A stretch of 53,709 nucleotides of DNA from an uncultured Clostridia bacterium (GTDB lineage: Bacteria > Bacillota > Clostridia > Christensenellales > Christensenellaceae): positions 1 to 53,709 of the forward strand of contig CAMSSU010000007.1 of the NCBI GenBank assembly GCA_947063485.1, in the 5' to 3' direction. Positions 24,387-32,004 of the stretch are shown in pieces. Below the pieces are notes generated by a model that ran no database searches, was not told the DNA's origin, and worked only from the letters and a program-made list of their open reading frames with translations. The translations under genes were made by a program, and so were the position numbers. Position 1 is the first letter of the stretch, and each line of letters begins with the position of its first letter.

Positions 24387-26876
24387 CTATTCCAGCAGCG
24401 TCCCCTCCGAAGGCGAGGGCGATGCGCTGGGATCCTGCTGTGCCTTGGATTCAAAATAATAGCTGATGATGGCTTTGGCCGTCGGATACGCCTTGGATTT
24501 GGAAAGGCCGTTGGGCAAAAATACCACAACCGCGATTTCCGGGTCGTCCTTTGGCGCCAGCAGGCAGAGCCAGATGTTATCCTCCAAATCGATGGTAGAG
24601 ATCGGCGCTGTGCCCGTCTTGCCTACAATCTGATCCTTATAGGCAAAGTTGACAAAGGCGGCGCCTGCCGTGCCTCCGTCCTCCGCCGAGACAACCTGCT
24701 CCATGCCCTGCATGATGGCATTCTTCACGCTCTGGGGCAGCTCCAGATCCCGCACGAGAGTCGGCTCAAAATTTTTCACGACGTTGCCCTGGCTGTCGAT
24801 GATCTGCTCCACGATATGCGCATCATACACCTTCCCGCCGTTGCCCAGCGCGCAGAGATAGCGCGCGACTGCGATGGGCGTCAGCTGCGTGGGCGTAACG
24901 CCGATGCCCTGGGTAACGGTATCCGTAGAAGTCCAGATGAGCTCGCGCAGCCAGTTTAAGATGTCGTTGGTCCAGCCCCGGCTCAGTGAGACGTTCTGCG
25001 GGATATCCAGCGTATCGCTCAAAACCTGGCGGATTTCCGGGCCAATATCCAGCCGCCCCAGCCTTGCCAGATCCACCAGGCTGGCAGATGCCAGCTTGAG
25101 CTGCGCCTCGCTGTAGGTAACGCCCCGGGCCTCGCCATAGGTTTGCAGCTGCTCATAGATGCGGTTGTAGACGATAGTCGGCTTATACGTCCGCTGGCCG
25201 TCGATGGGCAGCTCGGGATCGTATAAAATCTTCTGGTGGCCAATCCAGCCGACGGCCTCGCTGGTCAGCTCGATATTCGTCTTGCTGGTCAGCCCGAGAT
25301 TATCCGTCCACTTCATCAGCCTGTCGATGCCCAGGCGGTCTGCCACTTCGAAGAAGAAGTAGTTGCAGCTGTTTTTCAGCGCCAAAATGACGTTCTGGCC
25401 GCCGGCGTGGTGCGAAAAGTTGGGCGAAACCCAACATTCCGGCGCCCGCGCGCCTTCCTTGACATATTTGTTATAAGGGCCGACATCGTCTATCACAGTA
25501 TTGACGGTGATCTCCCCTTCCATCAGGCCGGCCACAGCCGTCGCCATCTTGAAGATGGAGCCCGGCGTAGAGACGGAGGAGATGGCGTTGTTGAAAAGCG
25601 GCGCCGCGGGATCGTTGAGCAACGCATTAAAATCCTCATCCGAGATGCCGCCGGTAAACAGGTTGAGGTCGTAACTTGGGTAGGAAGCCAGCGCCAGGAC
25701 TCTGCCCGTCTTGACTTCCATGACGATGGCCGCCCCGGATTTGATGAAATCAATCTCCTTTTTGGAGCGCTTGGCCAGCTTGCTGTCGTATCCCTCTTTG
25801 GTCGGCGTATCTGCCCGGCCCTCCTGATACATTTGCAGCTGCTCCTGGTAATCCTGCTTGATATTGGCTTCCAGCTCGCGCTCCACCAGCTCCTGCAGTT
25901 TCAGATCGATGGTGAGGACGACGCTGTCCCCCTGCCTGGGCGCCTCATAGCCGGTTTGCCCAATCACGCTTCCCGAGGCATCCAGCTCCAGCCTGCGCTT
26001 GCCCTGCTTTTCCTGGGTCGCGCCCGAGAGATACTGCTCCATCGTGGCCTCGATGCCGACTTTGCCCACCAGATCCTCCGCGGAATAGCCCTGGGCCTCT
26101 TTTTCGGCCAGCTCGTCCAAATCCGTGATGCGGCCCAGATAGCCGATGATATGCGCGGCGGTGGATTTTTTGGGATAAACCCGGGTGTAACTCTGCTCTA
26201 TCTGAATCCCTTCCAGCTCCACCGCCCGGGTCTCCAGCTCGGAGACCGTCTCAAAGTCCACATTATATGCGATGGTTACCGGGATATAGGATTTATACAT
26301 CATGTTCTGGACTTCCTGCCAGATGGAGAGCAGCTTGACCGCCTGCTCATAATCCACATCTTCGGGGATGCGGAACCGCGTGCGCATCTCATAATAGAGC
26401 TGCTCAGGCGATGCCTCGGGATCTGTGATCTGCATATTGGCGCACCAGTTTTCGATGCGCTTTTGGCGCTGCTCGTCCGTCAGGCCGTCCAGATCGTATT
26501 CAAACACACCCTCCTCATTTTTGCGGATGAGGAAGGTATCGATGGTGCTGCCCCCGTGGCTCTCGATGACCTCGATGGCTTTCATGAGAATGCGGGTGTA
26601 ATTGGCGCGGTCGCTGGAGGCGTTGTTGGCCGGATCGCGGTAGAAGGCCACGTTATAGCTGCCCACATCGTATGCCAGGGGCACGCCCGAGCTATCCATA
26701 ATCGTCCCCCGGGCGCCTTTGACGGCAACCGAGCGCTCGGAGTTTGTCCGCGTCGCGCTGGCATACTGATCCGCATGTGTTACCGTGAGCGAAAACAGGT
26801 TGACCCCCAAAAACAAAAACAGCGCAACCAACGCACAAAGCGCCGCAATATATCTGCTCTTAAACTTTAAAAACAT
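24387..26876 (-). CDS. mrdA: penicillin-binding protein 2 (class B transpeptidase)
   Basis: Peptidoglycan transpeptidase of the elongasome, partner of RodA. It has 829 residues with one N-terminal membrane anchor (residues 8-30), a dimerisation domain starting at VKGARGTIMDSSG, and the transpeptidase domain with SxxK as STPGSIFK near 432, an SCN motif near 500 and KTG near 750 (VGKTGTAP). It is longer than typical PBP2 (about 600-700) because of an extended pedestal region around residues 90-220. The C-terminus is a Ser/Pro-rich tail. GGGGGAGG precedes the ATG at 26876. It is 14 bases after mreD, in the mreC-mreD-mrdA unit. Confidence 0.95.
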   Translation of the reverse strand: MFLKFKSRYIAALCALVALFLFLGVNLFSLTVTHADQYASATRTNSERSVAVKGARGTIMDSSGVPLAYDVGSYNVAFYRDPANNASSDRANYTRILMKAIEVIESHGGSTIDTFLIRKNEEGVFEYDLDGLTDEQRQKRIENWCANMQITDPEASPEQLYYEMRTRFRIPEDVDYEQAVKLLSIWQEVQNMMYKSYIPVTIAYNVDFETVSELETRAVELEGIQIEQSYTRVYPKKSTAAHIIGYLGRITDLDELAEKEAQGYSAEDLVGKVGIEATMEQYLSGATQEKQGKRRLELDASGSVIGQTGYEAPRQGDSVVLTIDLKLQELVERELEANIKQDYQEQLQMYQEGRADTPTKEGYDSKLAKRSKKEIDFIKSGAAIVMEVKTGRVLALASYPSYDLNLFTGGISDEDFNALLNDPAAPLFNNAISSVSTPGSIFKMATAVAGLMEGEITVNTVIDDVGPYNKYVKEGARAPECWVSPNFSHHAGGQNVILALKNSCNYFFFEVADRLGIDRLMKWTDNLGLTSKTNIELTSEAVGWIGHQKILYDPELPIDGQRTYKPTIVYNRIYEQLQTYGEARGVTYSEAQLKLASASLVDLARLGRLDIGPEIRQVLSDTLDIPQNVSLSRGWTNDILNWLRELIWTSTDTVTQGIGVTPTQLTPIAVARYLCALGNGGKVYDAHIVEQIIDSQGNVVKNFEPTLVRDLELPQSVKNAIMQGMEQVVSAEDGGTAGAAFVNFAYKDQIVGKTGTAPISTIDLEDNIWLCLLAPKDDPEIAVVVFLPNGLSKSKAYPTAKAIISYYFESKAQQDPSASPSPSEGTLLE

Positions 26877-26890
26877 CGCACGCCTCCCCC

Positions 26891-27412
26891 TTAAAGCTCG
26901 TCTTTGCGGGGCAAATCTGCGTTTGTCCCCATAAAGCGAAAGGAATACAGCCGCTCAAACAAAAAATACAGCCCAAAGCAAAGCAGCGCTGCCATCAGCG
27001 CGCCGGGCAGGGTTTGGGTTAGAAACCGCTTGCCGAAATCCATGCTTCGGCCCAGGAACAGGCACAGGAAATATGCCAGAATATCTTTTACAAGCAGCGC
27101 CGCCGCGCCGGCAATGGGGACAAGGCGCAGATCGTTTTCCCCTCTGGCCGCGGCAAACAGATAAACCAGAATGCCCACAATCAGATATTGCAGCGCATAA
27201 AAGCCCAGGCCCGCGGAAAAGAGCACATCGAAAACGATTCCGCCGGCAGCAAAATAGAACACGGGCGTGAGCGTGCGCTCCCTGAGCGCCATGCAGACCA
27301 TGCAGCAGAGCATGAAATCCGGCTGGATGCCAAAAATGGGGTACTGCACAAACACCACGCCGTTGAGGAACAAAGAGAGCGCGAGCGTCAGGCCAAGAGC
27401 AAGGTATCTCAT
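26891..27412 (-). CDS. mreD: rod shape-determining protein MreD
   Basis: A small elongasome membrane protein of 173 residues with five to six hydrophobic segments. The family pattern is visible in the PDFMLCCMVCMALRERT region and the GIVFDVLFSAGLGFYALQYL region (the conserved 'G...D..f...lG' block). Its ATG overlaps the mreC stop as ATGA, so the pair is coupled. The C-terminus is charged and cytoplasmic. It is encoded between mreC and mrdA, as in most rod-shaped bacteria. Confidence 0.93.
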   Translation of the reverse strand: MRYLALGLTLALSLFLNGVVFVQYPIFGIQPDFMLCCMVCMALRERTLTPVFYFAAGGIVFDVLFSAGLGFYALQYLIVGILVYLFAAARGENDLRLVPIAGAAALLVKDILAYFLCLFLGRSMDFGKRFLTQTLPGALMAALLCFGLYFLFERLYSFRFMGTNADLPRKDEL

Positions 27413-28245
27413 TGCGGCACCTCTTCAAATAGCTGCAAAATGACCACAACTTCCTCCACATGCTCAAAATCCACATTGCTTCTTGCGATGACGACCTTCT
27501 CGCTGGAAGAATCCGTGCTGACCTCGGTTACCTGCGCAATGGGAATGCCCTTGGGGTAGACTCCGCCAATGCCGGACGTGATGATCTTGTCTCCCGGCTT
27601 GACGTCGCTGTTCATGGAGAGGTAGAAAAGCTGCAAATCGCTGGGCTCTTCCCCGTTTTCCGCCACTTTGATGACGCCGTTATCCCGGGTACGCTCCACC
27701 ATGGCAGAAACGCCGCTTTTATCGTGAATCAGCGAGATGACGCGCGAATACGTCGCCGAAGTATACACCACTTTGCCCAGCAGGCCATCCGCCGTATAGA
27801 CGATCATGCCCTTCTGGACGCCCTGCTTCTCGCCGGCATTGATGGTGAACTCGTCGAACCAGGCACCCGGGCTTTTTCCGATCACCCGCGCCGTCAGCCT
27901 CTCGTAATCCCCATAGGAATCCACCACGCCCAGCAGGTCTTTGAGGCGCTCATTCTCCTGGCGCAGGTTTTCATAATCCCGCAGCTCGCTCTCCATCTCG
28001 GCAACCTGCTCCTTGAGCGCCGCGTTCTCCTCTTTCAGCGTGCCGTTTTTGGAGAGGCCGGCAAAGAAATCTCCGATGCTCTCCGTGCTGGAATACAAAA
28101 AGCGCTGAACCGGTGCAAGCATCCTGCCCATGGCGCTGCTGGCGCCGCCGCTTTGCGTATTGCCAGAGGTCGAAAGCAACAAAACGAATAAAATAATGCA
28201 GAAAATGACTGCTATAATCAGCGGACGGTTTTTCCAAAACCCCAT
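27409..28245 (-). CDS. mreC: rod shape-determining protein MreC
   Basis: Bitopic elongasome protein of 278 residues that links MreB/MreD to PBP2. It has one membrane segment at 8-28, a coiled coil at about 65-105 (KEENAALKEQVAEMESELRD) and the beta-barrel domain (residues 115-275) with GVQKGMIVYTADGLLGKV and DVKPGDKIITSGIGGVYPKG. The ATG at 28245 has GGAG 7 bases upstream; the TTG directly before it is less likely. It overlaps mreD by 4 bases. Confidence 0.96.
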   Translation of the reverse strand: MGFWKNRPLIIAVIFCIILFVLLLSTSGNTQSGGASSAMGRMLAPVQRFLYSSTESIGDFFAGLSKNGTLKEENAALKEQVAEMESELRDYENLRQENERLKDLLGVVDSYGDYERLTARVIGKSPGAWFDEFTINAGEKQGVQKGMIVYTADGLLGKVVYTSATYSRVISLIHDKSGVSAMVERTRDNGVIKVAENGEEPSDLQLFYLSMNSDVKPGDKIITSGIGGVYPKGIPIAQVTEVSTDSSSEKVVIARSNVDFEHVEEVVVILQLFEEVPQ

Positions 28246-28305
28246 CAAACGACTCCTTTAAAACAATGCGCCCAAAAGCGCGCGAAAATCAACTGCTTTA
28301 TTCAA

Positions 28306-28374
28306 AGGCCGGCAAAAACCTGCCGGCAAAAAAGGCACCTGCCGGGGAAACGCCCGGCCGGTGCCTTCATTATA
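28306..28374 (-). terminator. mreB terminator with a second hairpin
   Basis: A long GC-rich stem with outer arms GGCACC/GGTGCC (28334-28339 and 28360-28365) is followed on the minus strand by TTTTTT (28333-28328), and then at once by a second hairpin (GCCGGCA/TGCCGGC, 28308-28327). A TATAAT sequence (28374-28369) precedes the first stem but has no good -35, so it may be fortuitous. Expression of mreC would depend on read-through or on a promoter I cannot see. Confidence 0.8.
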
Positions 28375-28414
28375 TCACAGTTGTCTTTCTTTTTAAAAGG
28401 CTCGTCAAAATTTA

Positions 28415-29392
28415 TTAACAATTCCGCATCTGCGCCGCCATGCCCGCGCCCTGGCAAGGCGCAGAAAAGGGATGCTCTGCCAGCCGGGCCGGCACGCCTG
28501 TGCTCTGCCCGATAAAATCTGCCAGCCCCGGCATCAGGGAAGAGCCGCCCGAAAGCAGAATGCCTTCCTCGCTGATATCTGCCACCAGCTCAGGCGGCGT
28601 CTTTTGAAACAAATGGATGACGCATTCCAGAATTTTTTCTCTGACGGGCATCAGCGCCTGCTCGATCTCCGAGGGGCGAAAATGGATTTCCTCCGGGAGC
28701 CCGCTCTTCTCTCCCCGGCCCAGCGCGCTCATCTCTCCCTCATGCTCGCTGTAGGAGAGCTTGATGGCCTCGGCCGCCGTATCCCCGATATGCACGCCAT
28801 AGGCCGAGAGCAGATAGTCTGCAATGCACTGATTCATATAGCTGCCGCCCGTGGGGATGGGCTGGGATTCAACTACGCCGCCCAGCGAGACCACCGAAGC
28901 GCAGCCCTCCCCGGCGCCCAGTTCGATGATCATGCGCCCTCTGGGCTCAAAGACGTTCAGCCCCGCGCCTATACCCACGGCAATCGGCTCCTCGATGAGC
29001 GAAACTTCCTTGGCCCCGGCATAGCGCGCGGCTTCCTCCATCGCCATTTTTTCACTGCCGCCCACGCCCGGCCTGGCGCACATAACCACTTTTGTGCCAT
29101 AAGCCATATGCCTGTTTTTGCGCATGCGCCGCAGAAAAAACTTGAGCATGCGGCGGGCAACCTGATAATCTAAAATGCATCCGCTGCTTACGGGATATGT
29201 CGCCACAACTTCCCCGGGTGTTTGGCGAATCAGCATACTGGCCGCCTCGCCCACTGCCAAAAGCTCTCCCGAAACTGCGCTGATAGCCGCAACCGAGGGT
29301 TCTCTTAAAAGCGTGCCCCGCTGCCCGTCGCTAATCGAGAGGTTTGCCGTCCCAAAATCCACGCCCAGCGCCTGTGTGAATAAACTGCTCAT
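28415..29392 (-). CDS. mreB: MreB-family actin-like protein (divergent)
   Basis: Actin-fold ATPase that guides lateral cell wall synthesis. It has 325 residues, close to the usual 330-345. Phosphate 1 (LGVDFGTANLSI), connect 1 (SLIEEPIAVGIGAGL), phosphate 2 (MIIELGAGEGCASVVSLGGV) and the adenosine motif (GILLSGGSSLMPGL) are all present. It differs from typical MreB in several places; for example phosphate 2 reads ELGAGEG where DIGGGTT is usual, and GGG is lost. So it may be an MreBH/Mbl-like paralogue or a fast-evolving MreB. AGGAGG lies 7 bases before the ATG at 29392. It is separated from mreC by a strong terminator. Confidence 0.88.
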   Translation of the reverse strand: MSSLFTQALGVDFGTANLSISDGQRGTLLREPSVAAISAVSGELLAVGEAASMLIRQTPGEVVATYPVSSGCILDYQVARRMLKFFLRRMRKNRHMAYGTKVVMCARPGVGGSEKMAMEEAARYAGAKEVSLIEEPIAVGIGAGLNVFEPRGRMIIELGAGEGCASVVSLGGVVESQPIPTGGSYMNQCIADYLLSAYGVHIGDTAAEAIKLSYSEHEGEMSALGRGEKSGLPEEIHFRPSEIEQALMPVREKILECVIHLFQKTPPELVADISEEGILLSGGSSLMPGLADFIGQSTGVPARLAEHPFSAPCQGAGMAAQMRNC

Positions 29393-29407
29393 TGCTTTTC
29401 CTCCTGT

Positions 29408-29438
29408 CAGAATATGAGACTATCTTTTCCATATTCTG
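29408..29438. repeat. perfect 9-bp inverted repeat before mreB
   Basis: CAGAATATG (29408-29416) and CATATTCTG (29430-29438) with a 13-base spacer, 5 bases upstream of the mreB ribosome binding site. It could be an operator or an mRNA hairpin that affects the start region. No T-run follows. Confidence 0.75.
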
Positions 29439-29483
29439 GAGTTTCTATACACATATATGCCACAAGGCTGGGCGGGTATGCAT

Positions 29484-29510
29484 AAAAAAGAGCCCGGTTG
29501 CCCGAGCCCT
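29484..29510 (-). terminator. maf terminator
   Basis: A minus-strand stem of about 8 bp with a GCAA tetraloop (29490-29509) followed by TTTTTT (29489-29484). It lies about 60 bases past the maf stop. Confidence 0.8.
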
Positions 29511-29570
29511 TTTCCATCGCCGTCTTTTCAATTGCACAGCAAAGCCGCGCATGACACCTATTCACCTGCA

Positions 29571-30149
29571 CTATTTACCGCTCACTTCCTCCATCAGCTG
29601 TTTGAGCAGCTCATATGTGCGGTGCACGGGCAGGCCCATCACATTGAAGTAGCATCCGTCGATTTTCCTGATATGCTTTGCCGCGCCGCCCTGAATGCCA
29701 TAGGCGCCCGCTTTATCGGCATATTCTCCCGTATCCAGATACGCCTCAATCTCCTCCGGCCGCATGGGTGCGAAAGTAACCTGCGTGCTGTCTGCCTCGC
29801 AGATCATGCGCCCGCTTTGGGTATGCAGCAGCGCAATGCCCGTATAGACAGTGTGCGTCTTGCCGGAAAGCCGCTCCAACATGGCTTTTGCCTGCTGCCT
29901 GTCCCTGGGCTTGCCCAGAATCTGCCCCTCCAGGGCTACGACGGTATCTGCGCCGAAAATAACCGCATCCTCCTGCCCCGTGGCAACCGCCTGAGCTTTC
30001 CGCCTTGCCAGCTCCTGCACCAGCTCCGCCGGATCCGAAAGCGCTGTGCTTTCATCCGCATCGCTGACCTGAATCTCAAATGGGCCGTCCAAAACCAGCG
30101 CCAGCAGTTCCTGCCTTCTGGGCGAAGCAGAGGCCAAAATATACCGCAT
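29571..30149 (-). CDS. maf: Maf-like nucleoside triphosphate pyrophosphatase
   Basis: House-cleaning nucleotide pyrophosphatase (dTTP/UTP type by similarity), 192 residues. The start motif ILASASPRRQELL, the central FGADTVVALEGQILGKPRD region with the catalytic Asp, and the C-terminal YGIQGGAAKHIRKIDGCYFNVMGLP are diagnostic. AGGAGAG precedes the ATG at 30149. maf-mreB-mreC-mreD is the B. subtilis order, kept here; radC, which lies between maf and mreB in B. subtilis, is missing. Confidence 0.96.
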   Translation of the reverse strand: MRYILASASPRRQELLALVLDGPFEIQVSDADESTALSDPAELVQELARRKAQAVATGQEDAVIFGADTVVALEGQILGKPRDRQQAKAMLERLSGKTHTVYTGIALLHTQSGRMICEADSTQVTFAPMRPEEIEAYLDTGEYADKAGAYGIQGGAAKHIRKIDGCYFNVMGLPVHRTYELLKQLMEEVSGK

Positions 30150-30234
30150 GATCTTCTCTCCTATTTGCCAAAATTTCGCTTTCCATTATCCCGCAAACGC
30201 GCGCAAATGTCCAGCCAGCGCATCTTTTGCACAG

Positions 30235-30263
30235 CAAAAAATCCGCGCCGAAACGGCGCGGAT
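30235..30263 (-). terminator. terminator of the TauE/SafE pair
   Basis: Perfect 10-bp GC-rich stem (30241-30250 with 30254-30263, loop AAA) with a T-run on the minus strand (30240-30235), 18 bases beyond the stop. Confidence 0.92.
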
Positions 30264-30280
30264 CAAGATCGCTTTGTGCA

Positions 30281-30679
30281 TCAGCGCGGGCTTTCCTGCC
30301 CTTCCTTTCTCTTTTTCTTTTTTATCATCTGGGAAATCTGCCCAAAGGCGCGCCAGCCCCCCAGCAAAATCAGCAGTCCGCCAAAAATTTTCCCCAGCAC
30401 CTCGTTTTGCATTAGCCCGGCCAGATAGGCGCCCAAAAGCGAGCCGGCCAGGCCGCCCAGCCCCAGCGCAATGGCCCAGGAAAAATCCACCCGCTTATGT
30501 TTGATATGCGAGAAGAGCGCGAATCCGGCCATAGGCAGAAAACAGAGCAGGTTGAGCCCCTGGGCTCCCTGCTGATCCACTCCCAGAAAAACCGTGAGCA
30601 CCGGGATGAGGATAATGCCTCCCCCCATGCCCATGCCGGCAATCGTCCCAAATAAAATACCAGAAATTAAAAACCACAT
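30281..30679 (-). CDS. TauE/SafE-family transporter, half protein 2
   Basis: A 132-residue membrane protein with about four segments, corresponding to one half of a TSUP (TauE/SafE sulfite/anion exporter) transporter. The GTIAGMGMGGGIILIPVL motif near the N-terminus is the conserved re-entrant glycine motif. The ATG at 30679 overlaps the TGA of the previous gene. Upstream codons are open in this frame but overlap the other half in a different frame. The pair should assemble as a heterodimer; split TSUP pairs of this size occur in other Clostridia. The substrate is unknown. Confidence 0.85.
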   Translation of the reverse strand: MWFLISGILFGTIAGMGMGGGIILIPVLTVFLGVDQQGAQGLNLLCFLPMAGFALFSHIKHKRVDFSWAIALGLGGLAGSLLGAYLAGLMQNEVLGKIFGGLLILLGGWRAFGQISQMIKKKKRKEGQESPR

Positions 30680-31065
30680 CAGAACAGCATCCTCACACCT
30701 GAAGCCAAAATGAGCAGCGTAAAAATCGCATCTACGATGCCTCCCTTGAGCTTGCCCAGCAGCATTGCCCCGATCAGCCCGCCGGCGCATGCGCCCCCCA
30801 GCAGCATCCATGTATTGCCATCAAAGGGGATATGCCCGCCCAGAAAATAGACCACTCCGCTGGCGATAGACATGGGCAGGATGGCCAGAATGGAAGTCGC
30901 GTGGCTTTTCTTCTCCTCCAGGCCCAGCTTCTCCATGGTCTGCACGGCAAAAATGCCGCCCGCCGAGCCAAAGAAACCGTTGACCAGCCCAATGCCCAGG
31001 CCAAACGCGCCGCGCACCCATTTATTCTCTTTCCAGCTTTTTTTCTTGCAACTTGTTTTTTCCAT
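30679..31065 (-). CDS. TauE/SafE-family transporter, half protein 1
   Basis: A 128-residue membrane protein with the FGLGIGLVNGFFGSAGGIFAVQ version of the TSUP glycine motif and HATSILAILPMSIASG in the next segment. The start is uncertain: ATG 31065 (GGGC directly before it, weak) or ATG 31095. A TACAAT box just upstream of 31065 favours the shorter form. It is coupled to the second half by an ATGA overlap. The frame is intact, so this is a two-gene transporter and not a broken single gene. Confidence 0.83.
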   Translation of the reverse strand: MEKTSCKKKSWKENKWVRGAFGLGIGLVNGFFGSAGGIFAVQTMEKLGLEEKKSHATSILAILPMSIASGVVYFLGGHIPFDGNTWMLLGGACAGGLIGAMLLGKLKGGIVDAIFTLLILASGVRMLF

Positions 31066-31104
31066 GCCCTTATTGTATCCAGGCGCGCAAAACATATGAG
31101 CGCT

Positions 31105-31133
31105 TTGACAGAAAAACTGAATTGCTCTATAAT
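31105..31133 (+). promoter_or_regulatory. perfect consensus sigma-A promoter
   Basis: TTGACA (31105-31110), a 17-base spacer and TATAAT (31128-31133), both hexamers exact. It drives the DUF4203 gene and diverges from the TauE/SafE pair. Confidence 0.92.
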
Positions 31134-31167
31134 TGAAAAAGAATTTTAAGATTGCTTGAGGAAAAAA

Positions 31168-31794
31168 ATGTCTGGAATTATCTTGCTTCTGTTTTTGGTT
31201 TTAACCAGTGTGCTCTGCATCACGCTTTGCTTTTTCGGCTACCGGCATATCCGCCTGCTCTTCACCTGCATGGGCGTGCTGTTCGGCGGGTATTATGCCT
31301 ATTCTCTTCTGCTGCAATATGCGCATCTCTCCCAGACGACGGCCATCATCGCCGCTGTCATCATCGGCATCATTCTGGGCAGTTTATCCTATTTTATCTA
31401 TAACTTCGGCATTTTCCTGACGGGCGCCATTTTCGGCATCTGCGTCGCCATCATGCTCATGACGCTTTTCGGCATTCCCATCAGCAGTACGCTGCCCACA
31501 GTCATCATCATCGTGCTGGCCGTCTGCGCGGGCTTTCTCACGCTGGCCTACCGGCGCGTCTGCATCATTCTCTCCACTGCCTTCACCGGCGCCGTTGGCC
31601 TGGTGCTGTACGGCGGCTATACCATCATGAACTTTAGCTGGATTCTCTCGGGCGGCACGCTGGCCGCTCTTGGCGGAAAAGTCCCGGCTTTCTACAGCTC
31701 CTACCGCACGACGCTGATCGTCGCCATGGCTGCCTTCCTTTTATCCGGCCTGATCGTGCAGTTTGTTACGGGCAAAAAAGGCCGCAGGAAGTAG
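31168..31794 (+). CDS. DUF4203/TMEM198-like membrane protein
   Basis: A 208-residue protein with seven hydrophobic segments and many Gly residues in helices (VLFGGYYAYS, GAIFGICVAIM, GAVGLVLYGGY), as in DUF4203 proteins. The ATG at 31168 has GAGGAA 6 bases upstream; a TTG 12 bases earlier is less likely. It ends with a basic tail (GKKGRRK). It stands alone between a perfect consensus promoter and a strong terminator, so high constitutive transcription is expected. No function is known for the bacterial family. Confidence 0.75.
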   Translation: MSGIILLLFLVLTSVLCITLCFFGYRHIRLLFTCMGVLFGGYYAYSLLLQYAHLSQTTAIIAAVIIGIILGSLSYFIYNFGIFLTGAIFGICVAIMLMTLFGIPISSTLPTVIIIVLAVCAGFLTLAYRRVCIILSTAFTGAVGLVLYGGYTIMNFSWILSGGTLAALGGKVPAFYSSYRTTLIVAMAAFLLSGLIVQFVTGKKGRRK

Positions 31795-31808
31795 CTCCTT
31801 TTTGCATA

Positions 31809-31848
31809 AAAAGACCGTGGAGAACATCTCTGCTCTCCACGGCTTTTT
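31809..31848 (+). terminator. terminator of the DUF4203 gene
   Basis: 9-bp stem CCGTGGAGA (31815-31823) with TCTCCACGG (31834-31842), followed by CTTTTTAA. Confidence 0.9.
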
Positions 31849-31971
31849 AAATAGAGGAAAAATGAAACGGGAAACTTTTGATACAGCGTTTCGCTGTATG
31901 CCTATATTCTTGCCAGGTTTTTGAGGTTTATACATGCCTTCCAAAAAAATTTTAATCATTTTTCAGCAAAG

Positions 31972-32003
31972 CAAAAAAGAGCAGGAATTCCTGCTCTTTT
32001 TTG
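31972..32003 (-). terminator. terminator of the LysM-radical SAM unit
   Basis: A nearly perfect palindrome with GAGCAGGAATTCCTGCTC at its core, A-run on one side and T-run on the other. It lies just past the radical SAM stop. A small hairpin (ATACAGCG/CGCTGTAT, 31881-31899) lies in the gap before it. Confidence 0.9.
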
Positions 32004-32004
32004 C

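Noticed and set aside
30281..31065. Frameshifted single TauE/SafE gene
   Set aside because: Each half has its own start, ATGA coupling and full glycine motif, and split TSUP pairs are known; sequencing error or pseudogene is not needed to explain it.
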